The translations under genes and the position numbers were made by a program. 64,000 bases of DNA, taken from contig DASZTO010000023.1 in the NCBI GenBank assembly GCA_035548175.1, forward strand, positions 37,181 through 101,180, written 5' to 3'. This DNA comes from CALCHA01 sp035548175. Lineage in GTDB: Bacteria; Planctomycetota; Phycisphaerae; WQYP01. Shown here one piece after another: positions 1-7,966 of the stretch. The notes beneath the pieces are model-generated. The model did not search any database. It worked only from the letters and a program-made list of their open reading frames with translations, and was not told where the DNA came from. Each line of letters opens with the position of its first letter. Positions within the stretch are counted from its first letter, which is position 1.

Positions 1-2
1 AA

Positions 3-353
3 GTGAAGACGCCGACGCAGGCGGAGCGGGTGCATGCGATTGGGCGTGCGGCGGGGTGGCGCGGGCAGGTGATCGTGGTGCCGCGGGAGGAAGCGCCGGG
101 GCATCTGCTGCGGGATGTGGATTTTCGGCATGATGTGGTGATGGATTCGACGGCGATTCGGCGGGAGCTGGGGTATGAGGAGATCGTGTCGTATGAGGAG
201 GGGCTGAAGCGGACGGTGGAGTGGCAGCGGACGGTGTGTCCGGTGGATGCGGATTTGCGGCAGTTTGATTATGCGGGGGAGGACCGGGTGCTGGAGGGGC
301 TGGGGATGGAAGTCGATGGCTACGGAAAGCAGGGCCGCACGACGACGACGTAA
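3..353 (+). CDS. NAD-dependent epimerase/dehydratase (extended SDR), C-terminal part
   Basis: Only the C-terminal 116 residues are in the window; the Rossmann domain and YxxxK motif lie upstream, so the true start is not visible. The segment DSTAIRRELGYEEIVSYEEG followed by a helix with KRTVEWQ is the usual end of extended SDR sugar-nucleotide epimerases, where substrate-binding helices close the fold. The family inter-converts or dehydrates nucleotide sugars; the exact substrate cannot be told. The final residues (GRTTTT) and the TAA stop come from a dispersed GACGACGACG repeat, suggesting that repeat insertion rebuilt the 3' end. Family call is fairly safe, function is not. Confidence 0.6.
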   Translation: MKTPTQAERVHAIGRAAGWRGQVIVVPREEAPGHLLRDVDFRHDVVMDSTAIRRELGYEEIVSYEEGLKRTVEWQRTVCPVDADLRQFDYAGEDRVLEGLGMEVDGYGKQGRTTTT

Positions 354-640
354 ATGGCCACGAAAGGCAGGGCGCGGCGAAGCCGCAACCAAAAAAACCA
401 CGGAGTACACTGAGGGCACGGAGAGACGACGACGACGCTCCCCACCCACCGACGACGACGACGCAAATTAGCCACGACAGGCACCAAAGACACGAAAGCT
501 GTGATCTAAAGAATCTTGTTGCGGAGCGAAGAATTGGCGCGATGGTAGCACGAAAAGCACGAAAGGTGATGACGGGAATTGTCCACGAATGTGCACAAAT
601 TTACACGAATGGACGTGTGGGAATGAATGGGGCGGGAAGT
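325..640 (+). repeat. dispersed CACGAA/CACGGAG repeat block, two units
   Basis: About 300 non-coding bases with recurring CACGAA, CACGGAG and GACGACGACG words. GACGACGACGTAAATGGCC followed by ACGAAAGGCA at 341-369 is matched exactly, in inverted orientation, at about 61378-61409. A second, diverged unit begins near 450 and ends with TTGTCCACGAATGTGCACA near 578-596, also mirrored at 61340-61360. The first unit supplies the stop codon of the preceding epimerase gene. The rest of the gap up to 874 shows no supported gene. Confidence 0.8.
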
Positions 641-874
641 GAGTGCCGATGGAGGATGTGATTGGATTGGGGTGGGAAAACCTGTAGTTGCAGGAAAGAC
701 GCGAAAGTGAACGGAATGGGTGAGGGTGTTTTTTTTGCGGACAGGGGCGGGAGTGGGGAGGGTGGGGAAGGTCCGAGAAGGTGAATCGGGGGGGGTTGTG
801 GTTGCGTGGGGCGGAATTGGGGGTAGGTTTCAGTAACAGGTTTCGGTCGGTTCAGGGTGCAGTGAGGCAGGCGT

Positions 875-1663
875 ATGCGGATGTGGATGGCGGCGGCGCT
901 TTCGGCGGCGGTGGTGGGGTTGGGGGCGGTGCGCGCGGGGTTTGGGTTTTCGATTACGCCGGAGTTTGTGGATGGGGCGGGGCAGACGTGGGATGGCACG
1001 GAGGAGGCGGTGGTGGAGGCGGCGATCGACAGTTGGACGAGCCGGCTGGAGGTGCCGGCGGGGCAGGCTGAGAGCACGAGCATGACGTTTGAGTTTGTGC
1101 ATGGAAACGGGGAGCTGGCGTCGTGGACGGGGAATCCGGTGTCGAGCGCGACGGGGTCGTATGTGACGACGCCGGGGGTGGATCATGTGATTGATATCAA
1201 CGTGGACTTGATGGATCCGATCCTGACGAATCATCTGGTGTTCACGCTGGGGGATGTGCCGTTTGATGACTGGGATGCGCTGAGCGTGTTGCGGCATGAG
1301 ATCGGGCATGCGATGGGGTTCAACACGGTGTACGACGATGACGGCGGCAGCGAGTGGTTGCGGCATGTCACGATCGATGGGAGCAATGCGACGTTTGACG
1401 CCGGGGGACTGAACCTGGCGTTGGATGGATCGGGGGATGTGGTGCACCTGTCGGGGACGGGGCAGATTGCGGATGATTTGATGTCGGCGTTTTTGCCGAA
1501 CGGAACGCGGAAGGATGTCAGCGCGGATGATATGAATGCGTTGGTGCTGGCGTATGGGTACACGGTGGTGCCTGAGCCGGGGACGGTGGGGGTGGCGGTG
1601 GCGGGGGTGGTGGGGATGCTGTTGCGGCGGCGGCGAGGGGGGGAAATGGTAAATGGTAAATAG
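875..1663 (+). CDS. PEP-CTERM-sorted zinc metalloprotease (NF038122-like)
   Basis: 262 residues. An N-terminal hydrophobic segment (residues 5-22) acts as signal peptide. HEIGHAMGF at residues 141-149 is the zinc-binding HExxHxxGF motif of metzincin-like peptidases. VPEPGT at 232-237, a hydrophobic stretch and RRRR form a PEP-CTERM sorting signal, which in the exosortase system directs the protein to the cell surface or matrix. No exosortase lies in the window. The last residues (MVNGK) and the TAG stop are encoded by an AAATGGT/AAATAGT heptamer array, so the original C-terminus probably ended soon after the arginine cluster. Substrate unknown. Confidence 0.82.
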   Translation: MRMWMAAALSAAVVGLGAVRAGFGFSITPEFVDGAGQTWDGTEEAVVEAAIDSWTSRLEVPAGQAESTSMTFEFVHGNGELASWTGNPVSSATGSYVTTPGVDHVIDINVDLMDPILTNHLVFTLGDVPFDDWDALSVLRHEIGHAMGFNTVYDDDGGSEWLRHVTIDGSNATFDAGGLNLALDGSGDVVHLSGTGQIADDLMSAFLPNGTRKDVSADDMNALVLAYGYTVVPEPGTVGVAVAGVVGMLLRRRRGGEMVNGK

Positions 1664-1752
1664 TAAATAGTAATTGGCTGACGCTGGAAAATGGGGCGCC
1701 CATCCGACGCGGCAGCGAATTACCAATTACCAATTACCCATTACCAATTACT
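1644..1752. repeat. inverted heptamer arrays between convergent genes
   Basis: Left arm: two AAATGGT and two AAATAGT units then AATTGGC (1644-1678). Right arm: three AATTACC, one CATTACC and one AATTACT unit (1718-1752). The arms are complementary in sense (GGTAATT against AATTACC) and could fold back across about 40 bases. Both neighbouring genes stop inside the arrays: the metalloprotease at TAG 1661-1663 and rsgA at TAA 1750-1748 on the other strand. The structure may also serve as a bidirectional terminator. Confidence 0.8.
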
Positions 1753-2842
1753 TCGATCCTCGTCGGCTGCGCCGATGTTTTTCGGCTTGCGCGGCGGCGG
1801 CGCGTTTTTCGAGTTTTTTTTGTTTGCGTTCGGCGATGCGGTTTTCGCGTTGGGCCATGGCGGCGACTTCGCGGTGGAGCTTCATGTAATTTTCGAGGCG
1901 GGAGGGATCCAGCGAGCCGGCGTCGAGGGCGGCGCGGATGGCGCAGGCGGGTTCGTTTTGGTGGCGGCAGTTGGTGAATTTGCATTGGGCGGCGAGGGCG
2001 TCGATGTCGGAGAAGGTGTGGATGAGGGCGTCGGTGGCTTCGCCGAGTGCGAGGCCGCGGAGACCGGGGGTGTCGATGATGAGGCCGCCGGTGGTGGTGC
2101 GGACGAGGTGGCGGAAGGTGGTGCAGTGGCGACCTTTGTCGTCGAATTCGCGGGCTTCCATCATGTCCTGGATGTCGGCGTCGGCGAGTGTGTTGACGAG
2201 GGTGGACTTGCCGATGCCGGAGGAACCGAGGATGACGGCGGTGGTTCCGGGGGCGAGGTAATGGCGGATGGGGTCGAGGGAGGCGGGCGATTTGACGCTG
2301 ATGGCGTGGAGGGGGGCGTCGCCGGCGACGGCGCGGGTTTGGTCGAGGAAGGGCTGGGGGTTTTCGCAGAGGTCGGCTTTGGTGAGGAGGATGATGGGGC
2401 GTGCGCCGGATTCGCGGGCGAGGGTGAGGTAGCGTTCGAGGCGGCGGAGGTTGAAGTTTTCGTTGAGGGAGGCGCCGAGGAAGGCGAAGTCGATGTTGGT
2501 GGCGAGGAGCTGCTCGTCGGCGGGGAGTCGGCGGATGAGGGCGGTTTTTCGCGGGAGGATGCGGGTGATTTGCGCGGGGCCGCCGTGGCGTTTGTGGGCG
2601 AGACCGCGGAGGAGAACCCAGTCGCCGACGGCGGGGAAATCGGCGCGGAGGACGGCGGTGTGGCGGATTTTGCCGGAGATTTCGGCCCAGATGGGGCCGT
2701 GGGCGGATTGGACGAGGTAGGCTTCCTTGTGCTCCTGGACGACGCGCGCGACGGCGGCGGGGAATTCGTCGGGGGCGAGGAGGGCGGCGAAGTGGGGGGA
2801 CCAGCCGTAGGTTTGGAGGTGGTTAAGGTGCGAGTCAGGCAT
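1748..2842 (-). CDS. rsgA: ribosome small-subunit-dependent GTPase A
   Basis: 364 residues. An N-terminal OB-fold is followed by a circularly permuted GTPase: G4-like TKAD (154-157) precedes G1 GSSGIGKS (206-213) and G3 DTPG (257-260). A C-terminal zinc site is formed by C287, C292, H294 and C300. RsgA binds the 30S subunit and helps release assembly factors during late 16S rRNA maturation. TKxD replaces the usual NKxD. The start overlaps the stop of the upstream TOPRIM-like gene by 8 bases, implying translational coupling with the AAA/TOPRIM pair, an unusual context for this housekeeping gene. The stop codon lies in a heptamer repeat. Confidence 0.93.
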   Translation of the reverse strand: MPDSHLNHLQTYGWSPHFAALLAPDEFPAAVARVVQEHKEAYLVQSAHGPIWAEISGKIRHTAVLRADFPAVGDWVLLRGLAHKRHGGPAQITRILPRKTALIRRLPADEQLLATNIDFAFLGASLNENFNLRRLERYLTLARESGARPIILLTKADLCENPQPFLDQTRAVAGDAPLHAISVKSPASLDPIRHYLAPGTTAVILGSSGIGKSTLVNTLADADIQDMMEAREFDDKGRHCTTFRHLVRTTTGGLIIDTPGLRGLALGEATDALIHTFSDIDALAAQCKFTNCRHQNEPACAIRAALDAGSLDPSRLENYMKLHREVAAMAQRENRIAERKQKKLEKRAAAAQAEKHRRSRRGSK

Positions 2843-3473
2843 GCCAAGCCCTTACGGAGTCGAGGAGCGCTCCGAAGCCGATGGGAAAGGAGCGTTGGAG
2901 GAAATCGAGGTCATGAATGGCCTTTTGCATGCAAGCGATCATGCATTCGTTTTCCAACTGGATGGAAGGGCGGTCGGTGCCGTAGACGAGCTTCTTGAGT
3001 TCAGAACGGCTGAACGGCGGACGAGGCGATTGTAGCCGGCGAGCCCATGCGTGTTCACTGATTCCCTGGTGGGTGGTGGCGAGGAGCCACGCTTCGAGAG
3101 CGGGTGAGGCGATTCCGAAAATGAGGTGGGGCACGGCGCGCCCGGGGATTGCGGAGAGCTGATTGCAGGTGATTTTGGCAATTTGGCGCAGGCTGCAGAA
3201 GCGGCAGTCGGAATATTGCGCAGGCGAGGGGTCGTGGGACGGATCGTGCAGTGGGCTGTCGTCCGAATCGACAACAAAAGCCACGGCGTCGGCATTGGTC
3301 TGGTAGTACAAGTGCTTGATGACGGCGGGAAGGATATTGCGGACGAACGGCCAACCGCGGGCGCGGAGTTGGAAGAGCTCGACGACCTCTGTGGGCTGCC
3401 CCTTGATGGCATCGATAAGGATGCGGATGGCGGCCTCGTCGGCAGAGGATTCGCTGAGGATGGCGAGTTTCAT
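2835..3473 (-). CDS. small TOPRIM-like protein (DUF4276/RloB-AbiLii type)
   Basis: 212 residues, overlapping the upstream ATPase gene by ATGA. Features compatible with a TOPRIM nuclease core are SESSADE near the N-terminus (E8, E13), an acidic triad-like VVDSDD (residues 67-72) and ALEAWLLA (126-132), the EAWLL signature common in DUF4276/RloB proteins. Such proteins are typically encoded directly after an AAA ATPase in abortive-infection loci (AbiL, and by analogy PARIS or OLD-type systems), where the ATPase senses and the TOPRIM protein cleaves nucleic acid. Assignment rests on motif reading and gene order. Nuclease activity is inferred. Confidence 0.6.
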   Translation of the reverse strand: MKLAILSESSADEAAIRILIDAIKGQPTEVVELFQLRARGWPFVRNILPAVIKHLYYQTNADAVAFVVDSDDSPLHDPSHDPSPAQYSDCRFCSLRQIAKITCNQLSAIPGRAVPHLIFGIASPALEAWLLATTHQGISEHAWARRLQSPRPPFSRSELKKLVYGTDRPSIQLENECMIACMQKAIHDLDFLQRSFPIGFGALLDSVRAWHA

Positions 3474-4444
3474 GAAGCGGCCGGGACTCCGCCGAGGATG
3501 CCGCTGTACCAGGCGTCGCCGAGGGAGGCGTTATCGATGATGTCGGCGAAATGCGGGAGGTCGGAAAGGCGCTTGAAAATGGCACCGTCGGGTGTCAATT
3601 CAGAGAGCACGACATCTTCGGGATGGTCGCGGTAGAAATCGAGGAGGTAGGGGGAATGGGTTGTACAAATGACTTGCGTGGGTTTGCGTGTGTCGCCGAC
3701 GGCTTCGGGGAAGGCGAGTCGCTGGATAGCGTCATAGACGTTGCGGAGGAGTCGCGGGTGGATGCCGCGGTCGGGTTCTTCGAGGCAGAGGATGTCGGGC
3801 GGTGACGGGTTATAGGCGATGGTAAGGATCGCCAGGGCGAGCAGGATGCCGTGTGACAGTGCCGACGCGGGGAGGATGTGTCGATCGCGCGCGTGGCGCA
3901 GCATGAACTGGCGCTGGTTGGGCGCCGGCGTGTCAAAGAGGATGCGGTCGAATTGAGGCAGCCATCTGCGCAACTCGTCGTTGAGGGCATCAAATTGCTC
4001 GGGAAATCGGTCTTGGAGGTGGGTCAGAACAGCGGCGAGGTTTGCACCATTTTCCGCCAGTTCCGGGTGGGGCTGCAGGGAGACGGGTGTGGCAAGGGCG
4101 GCGGGGTCCAAGGAAAAGAGCCGGAGTATAGGGCGGGGGCTTATTTGTTCCGGCGTGCCGATCTGCCTCCTCGGTTGGCGCTCACCGGAGCGTAGCAGCA
4201 CCGGCGGTCGAGCGGGGTCCTCGAATGTTGCCACTATCTCCGTGGCGGCGTTCTCGTCATTTTTGGAATCCGCGGAGAGGTCTCGTCGACCAACGGACGC
4301 GCCGTCGGTACAGAGCAGTTTGAGACCCTGTAGCGCCGTGGATTTCCCGCTGCTATTGGGCCCGAGGATGAGCGTGGAGCGCGTGAGTGGGAGGGTGGTG
4401 TCGCGCAGGATGCGGAAGTTTTTGAAGCGGACGGAAGTCAGCAT
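3470..4444 (-). CDS. AAA family ATPase (AAA_21/OLD-like, ABC-type head)
   Basis: 324 residues from the ATG at 4444, preceded by GAGG six bases upstream; a longer frame begins at 4516 but lies within the upstream terminator. MLTSVRFKNFRIL is the typical start of this family. Walker A is GPNSSGKS (28-35), a degenerate signature LSHG is at 197-200, Walker B CLEEP at 220-224 and the H-switch TTHSP at 261-265. This is a compact OLD/AbiLi-like ATPase without its own TOPRIM domain, consistent with the nuclease being encoded by the overlapping next gene. Likely role: ATP-dependent sensor of a two-gene defence module; not proven. Confidence 0.75.
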   Translation of the reverse strand: MLTSVRFKNFRILRDTTLPLTRSTLILGPNSSGKSTALQGLKLLCTDGASVGRRDLSADSKNDENAATEIVATFEDPARPPVLLRSGERQPRRQIGTPEQISPRPILRLFSLDPAALATPVSLQPHPELAENGANLAAVLTHLQDRFPEQFDALNDELRRWLPQFDRILFDTPAPNQRQFMLRHARDRHILPASALSHGILLALAILTIAYNPSPPDILCLEEPDRGIHPRLLRNVYDAIQRLAFPEAVGDTRKPTQVICTTHSPYLLDFYRDHPEDVVLSELTPDGAIFKRLSDLPHFADIIDNASLGDAWYSGILGGVPAAS

Positions 4445-4469
4445 GGTTGCCTCGATGGGTGTTGGTTGA

Positions 4470-4475
4470 ATTGTA
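4470..4475 (-). promoter_or_regulatory. candidate -10 element for the AAA/TOPRIM/rsgA unit
   Basis: TACAAT on the minus strand, immediately after the T-run of the upstream terminator and about 25 bases before the ATPase start codon. No good -35 is seen at 17 bases. It is the only AT-rich candidate between the terminator and the gene. Confidence 0.35.
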
Positions 4476-4477
4476 GC

Positions 4478-4522
4478 AAAAAAAAGAGGCGGGCGTGGCG
4501 TTGTAGGGAACGGCACGCCCGC
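4478..4522 (-). terminator. intrinsic terminator of the CBM48 gene
   Basis: On the minus strand GCGGGCGTG and CACGCCCGC (4522-4514 and 4497-4489) pair perfectly and extend by four more pairs past one mismatch, closing a six-base loop; a run of eight T follows (4485-4478). It separates the CBM48 gene from the AAA ATPase operon. Confidence 0.8.
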
Positions 4523-4562
4523 TGGCGGAGGAGGAAAGCGAGTTGGGGGAGACGGGGCGCGC

Positions 4563-4910
4563 TCAGGCGACGCGGCGGGTGGGATTGTGGGTGGGAAGAG
4601 GGTCGGGGTGGTGGAGGGCGAGGGCGGGGTGGGGGGTGAGGGTGGGGGCCTGGTCCGGGGAGTCGGGGACCCAGAGGACGGAGCCGTTGGCGAGGATGCG
4701 GGAGCGGAGGGCGCCGGCGGCGTCGTCGAGGATGAAGAAAGCGTAGCGGTGTTTGCCTGGAGGCAGGTCGATGATGCGTTCCCAGAGGTCGGGGGAGACC
4801 TCGACGAGGGGGTGGGCGCTGGAGTGCCAGCGGTTGAAATCGCCGACGATGGAGACTTGCTGTGCGTCGGGGACGCGGATGCGGATGGTGTAGGGAGTGA
4901 AGGTGGCCAT
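4563..4910 (-). CDS. stand-alone CBM48 / AMPK-type glycogen-binding protein
   Basis: 115 residues. The early-set fold is visible in TIRIRVPDAQQVSIVGDFN, then RW, a turn, LWERIIDLPPGKHRYAFF and a closing strand; VSIVGDFNRW and KHRYAFF are hallmarks of CBM48 modules that bind alpha-glucans. The last 30 residues are a proline-rich tail. Without a catalytic domain it is probably an adaptor or glycogen-associated regulator; a glycogen-synthase-like gene lies far away at 57.5 kb. Monocistronic, with its own terminator. Confidence 0.78.
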   Translation of the reverse strand: MATFTPYTIRIRVPDAQQVSIVGDFNRWHSSAHPLVEVSPDLWERIIDLPPGKHRYAFFILDDAAGALRSRILANGSVLWVPDSPDQAPTLTPHPALALHHPDPLPTHNPTRRVA

Positions 4911-5119
4911 GGGAAGCTCCGGGGAAAGCGGGTATCCGCCGTCGGGTGAGCGATGGCGGGAGGATAGTGTGGATGTACGAAGAGGGTATGAGCGGCGGAT
5001 GGGGGGACGGTTAGCGGGGACAGGAGCGCATTCGACCGCAGCCGGGGCGGGTGGGGAGGATGGAGGAAGGGAGACTCATTGGCTAGTATTCCTATAGGTT
5101 TTGAAGGATATCGAGTTTA

Positions 5120-6094
5120 ATGGAGGTTGTCAAGGTCGGGGACGCGGTGAAAAGGGTGGGGATCGGATACACTGCGGGATACGGGCTGGAGCGGGCGGGT
5201 GTATTGGAGATGCGTGTGTTTGAGCGCGTGGTGATTGTCGGGGTGGGGTTGCTGGGGGCGTCGTTGGGGATGGCGCTGCGTCAGCGGCGGGCGGCGCGGC
5301 GGGTGACGGGGGTGGGGCGGTCGGGGTCGCCATCGGTGGGGATTGCGCTGGAGCGTGGTGCGATCGACGATGCGGCGGGGTCGGTGGGGGAGGTGGCGGG
5401 GGCGGCGGAGTTGATCGTGTTGTGCACGCCGGTGCGGCAGTTTCCGGAGATGCTCTCGGGGTTGCGTGGTCGGGTGGGGCAGGGGACGGTGGTGACGGAT
5501 GTGGGTTCGACGAAGCGGCAGGTGATGCAGTGGGCGCGGGAGACGCTGGGGGAGGCGGGGGGGGGGCGGGGGGCATTTGTGGGATCGCATCCGATGGCGG
5601 GCAGCGAGAAGCGCGGTCCGGAGCACGCGCGGGCGGATTTGTTTGAGGGGGCGACTTGTTTTGTGTGCGCGGGGGATGGGGAGAACGGGCATGCGGCGAA
5701 GGTGGAGAGTTTGTGGCAGCAGGTGGGGATGCGGACGGTGCGGACGGACGCGGCGACGCATGACAAATGGGTGGCGCAGGTGAGTCACGGTCCGCATGCG
5801 GTGGCGTTTGCGCTGATGAACGCGGCGGCGCGGGACCCGGCGTGCCTGGCGGCGGCGGCGGGGAGTTTTGCGGATATGACGCGGGTGGCGGGGAGCGATG
5901 CGGAGATGTGGACGGATATTTTTGTGACCAATCGGGACGCGGTGGTGGCGGCGCTGGACGGATTTTCGACGGAGCTGGGGCATCTGCGGGAGGCGATTGC
6001 GCGGGGGGATGACGGGGCGATCGGGCGGACGATCGGGCGGGCGCGGGCGGAGCGGGAGCGATTTCTGGCGGCGTTTGGACAGAGGAAGAATTGA
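5120..6094 (+). CDS. tyrA: prephenate dehydrogenase
   Basis: 324 residues. VVIVGVGLLGASLGMAL near residues 35-51 is the NAD(P)-binding glycine motif; VVTDVGSTKRQV and FVGSHPMAGSEKRGPEHA (the GSHPMAGSE hallmark) contain family catalytic/substrate residues, with HGPHAVAF later. The enzyme oxidatively decarboxylates prephenate to 4-hydroxyphenylpyruvate for tyrosine synthesis. The start at 5120 has GAAGGAT about ten bases upstream; an ATG at 5210 starts nearer the conserved region and is an alternative. No ACT or chorismate mutase domain. A small membrane-protein gene follows with no gap (TGA then ATG). Confidence 0.9.
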   Translation: MEVVKVGDAVKRVGIGYTAGYGLERAGVLEMRVFERVVIVGVGLLGASLGMALRQRRAARRVTGVGRSGSPSVGIALERGAIDDAAGSVGEVAGAAELIVLCTPVRQFPEMLSGLRGRVGQGTVVTDVGSTKRQVMQWARETLGEAGGGRGAFVGSHPMAGSEKRGPEHARADLFEGATCFVCAGDGENGHAAKVESLWQQVGMRTVRTDAATHDKWVAQVSHGPHAVAFALMNAAARDPACLAAAAGSFADMTRVAGSDAEMWTDIFVTNRDAVVAALDGFSTELGHLREAIARGDDGAIGRTIGRARAERERFLAAFGQRKN

Positions 6095-6307
6095 ATGGCG
6101 GGCGCGTATTACATATGGATCATGGCGGCGTTTTTCGTGGTGACGGCGGGGGTGATCGGGTTGTTCGTGGGGTTGCTGTATTTCGGGCACTGGCTGGATC
6201 GGCGCAGCGGGGCGAAGCACGGCTTTCTCGAATTGCCGCGGGAGTATCGGACCGATGAGAAGGAAAGCCGCGGCACGGCGGAAGGGGGATCGGAGCAGCA
6301 GGCGTGA
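6095..6307 (+). CDS. small single-pass membrane protein
   Basis: 70 residues, starting immediately after the tyrA stop (TGAATG junction), so probably translationally coupled. A hydrophobic helix covers residues 8-30 (MAAFFVVTAGVIGLFVGLLY), then HWLDRR and a charged, glutamate-rich tail. No recognised domain; the ORF is supported by membrane topology, tight spacing and G-ending codon usage like its neighbours. Role unknown. Confidence 0.55.
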   Translation: MAGAYYIWIMAAFFVVTAGVIGLFVGLLYFGHWLDRRSGAKHGFLELPREYRTDEKESRGTAEGGSEQQA

Positions 6308-6394
6308 GGGGAGCGGGGCCGTGGGGGGGTGCAAGAAAAGGAAGCCGGCAGCATCATAAGGTCGGGGCGTTGGGAGGCATTGAAGGAGCAGAGG

Positions 6395-7912
6395 ATGACG
6401 CCGATTCAACCGTTGACGTACGTGCTGTTGGCGCTTCTGGCGGGGAACAAGCCGGGGGCGGATGCGCTGGATTGCGTGCCGACGGATATGTACTGGAAGG
6501 CGCACGGGACTGCGCCGACGGTGGAGATTTTGAAGGGGTCGCTGGAGGTGAACGGGGCGTTGCCAGCGACGGTGGACCAGGACATCCGGGATTTAGGGTC
6601 GGAGAGCTATCAGACGCGGGTGCGTGCGCGGCAGCATCTGGAGGCGGCGGGGCCGGGGGTGGTGGAGAAGCTCAAGCCGCTGATGCACGGTGGGGATCCG
6701 GACGTGGCGGAAGCGGCGACGGAGCTGGTGCAGAAGTTCAGTGCATCGGCGCATGGGATGGAGGTGCGGCGGCTGATGGCGATAAGGACGCTGGGGGAGA
6801 AGAAGGAGGCGTCGGCGTTGCCGCTGCTGAAGGGGCTGGTGGGATCGAAGGAGCCGTTTGTGGGGGAGTATGCGTCGCGGGCGGCGGCGGCGATCGAGGG
6901 GAAGGGGTATGCGTGGGCGTCGCATGAGAAGGAGGCGGCGGGGGATGTGCAATTCGCGCCCAAGGGCGCGGGGATCGTGGGGCAGCTGGGGATGCTGGGG
7001 CTGGATGCGTTGTCGGTGGAGCAGATTGCGGGGGATACGGAGGCGTTTGCGCAGCAGTGGGGGCGGCAATTGCGGCCCGGGGCGCCGGCGGTGACGAACG
7101 CGGCGCATGATGTGGCGGTGCGGGAGATGGTGGATTTTTTTGACCGTGTGGGGGATTTTCGGGTGGACGGGGTGACGCTGGCGGTGGATGGGAAGCTGGA
7201 GTGGACGGAGGTGATGATTCACGGGGCGTATAGCGCGGCGAACGTGGAGGCGGCGATGCCCGGGGTGAAGGTGGAGAAGGTGCAGGGGGAGGATGTGATG
7301 CGGCTGGATGGGACGACGGCGCTGGTGCTGCCGGGGGACGATCGGCTGGTGGTGGTGGCGGCGATGGCGCCGACGAGCGGGGCGGTGGAGGAGGCGGTGG
7401 CGGCGTTGAAGGATCCGAAGGGCGCGGGGCTGGCGGGGAATGGGCCGTTGTCGGCGGCGGTGCAGGGAGTGGACAAGAGCGGGCCGGGGTGGGCGGTGTG
7501 CGAGGTGACGGATGGGATGAAGGGCGTGCCGCTATTCGCGGGGATTGCGGCGTTGACGCTGGAGTCGAAGCGCGGCGCGGATGGGGGAGTGGACTTCACG
7601 ATTCACGGGAAGGGCGGGGGTGAGAGCGGCGATGAGGCGAAGGTGAAATCGGCGACGGACATGTTCAATCAGGGCGTCACGGGGTTGAGCGGGGAGCTGA
7701 CGGCGGAGATCACGCGGGATGCGTGGGAAGCGCCGGGCCTGTCGCCGCTGGCGGATACGCTCAAGAGCCTGCAGGCGAAGGCGGAGGATGGGGGAGCGAC
7801 GGCGACGGGGAAGCTTGGTCATGAGATGACGCGATTTTTCGTGATGGGTTCCGGGAGCGGGATGTTTCAAGAGGCGCGTGAGAGCCAGGATGCGGCGGCG
7901 ACGCAGCCGTAG
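6395..7912 (+). CDS. HEAT-repeat protein, paralogue 1 of 3
   Basis: 505 residues from the ATG at 6395 (GAGCAGAGG upstream; an in-frame GTG/ATG extension from 6329 is possible). An N-terminal hydrophobic segment (YVLLALLAG) suggests membrane anchoring or export. Residues about 50-160 carry HEAT-like helices including RLMAIRTLGEKKE, a block shared almost identically with the two downstream genes. A larger C-terminal domain follows, with DFFDRVGDFRVDGVTLAV, a motif also repeated in the paralogues. Ends in AATQP, like its neighbours. Family function is not recognised; a scaffold or inhibitor-type extracytoplasmic protein is possible. Confidence 0.7.
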   Translation: MTPIQPLTYVLLALLAGNKPGADALDCVPTDMYWKAHGTAPTVEILKGSLEVNGALPATVDQDIRDLGSESYQTRVRARQHLEAAGPGVVEKLKPLMHGGDPDVAEAATELVQKFSASAHGMEVRRLMAIRTLGEKKEASALPLLKGLVGSKEPFVGEYASRAAAAIEGKGYAWASHEKEAAGDVQFAPKGAGIVGQLGMLGLDALSVEQIAGDTEAFAQQWGRQLRPGAPAVTNAAHDVAVREMVDFFDRVGDFRVDGVTLAVDGKLEWTEVMIHGAYSAANVEAAMPGVKVEKVQGEDVMRLDGTTALVLPGDDRLVVVAAMAPTSGAVEEAVAALKDPKGAGLAGNGPLSAAVQGVDKSGPGWAVCEVTDGMKGVPLFAGIAALTLESKRGADGGVDFTIHGKGGGESGDEAKVKSATDMFNQGVTGLSGELTAEITRDAWEAPGLSPLADTLKSLQAKAEDGGATATGKLGHEMTRFFVMGSGSGMFQEARESQDAAATQP

Positions 7913-7966
7913 CGGCGCGGGCGGGGGGGTCCGGAAGGGGGCGGAGCGTGTTGTTGGAGAGCAGCG

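Noticed and set aside
601..1083. 160-codon minus-strand ORF and other ORFs over the left repeat
   Set aside because: Low-complexity serine/proline content, antisense to the metalloprotease and repeat, no domain.
1644..1752. CRISPR array
   Set aside because: Units are 7 bases without spacers; no cas genes are in the window.
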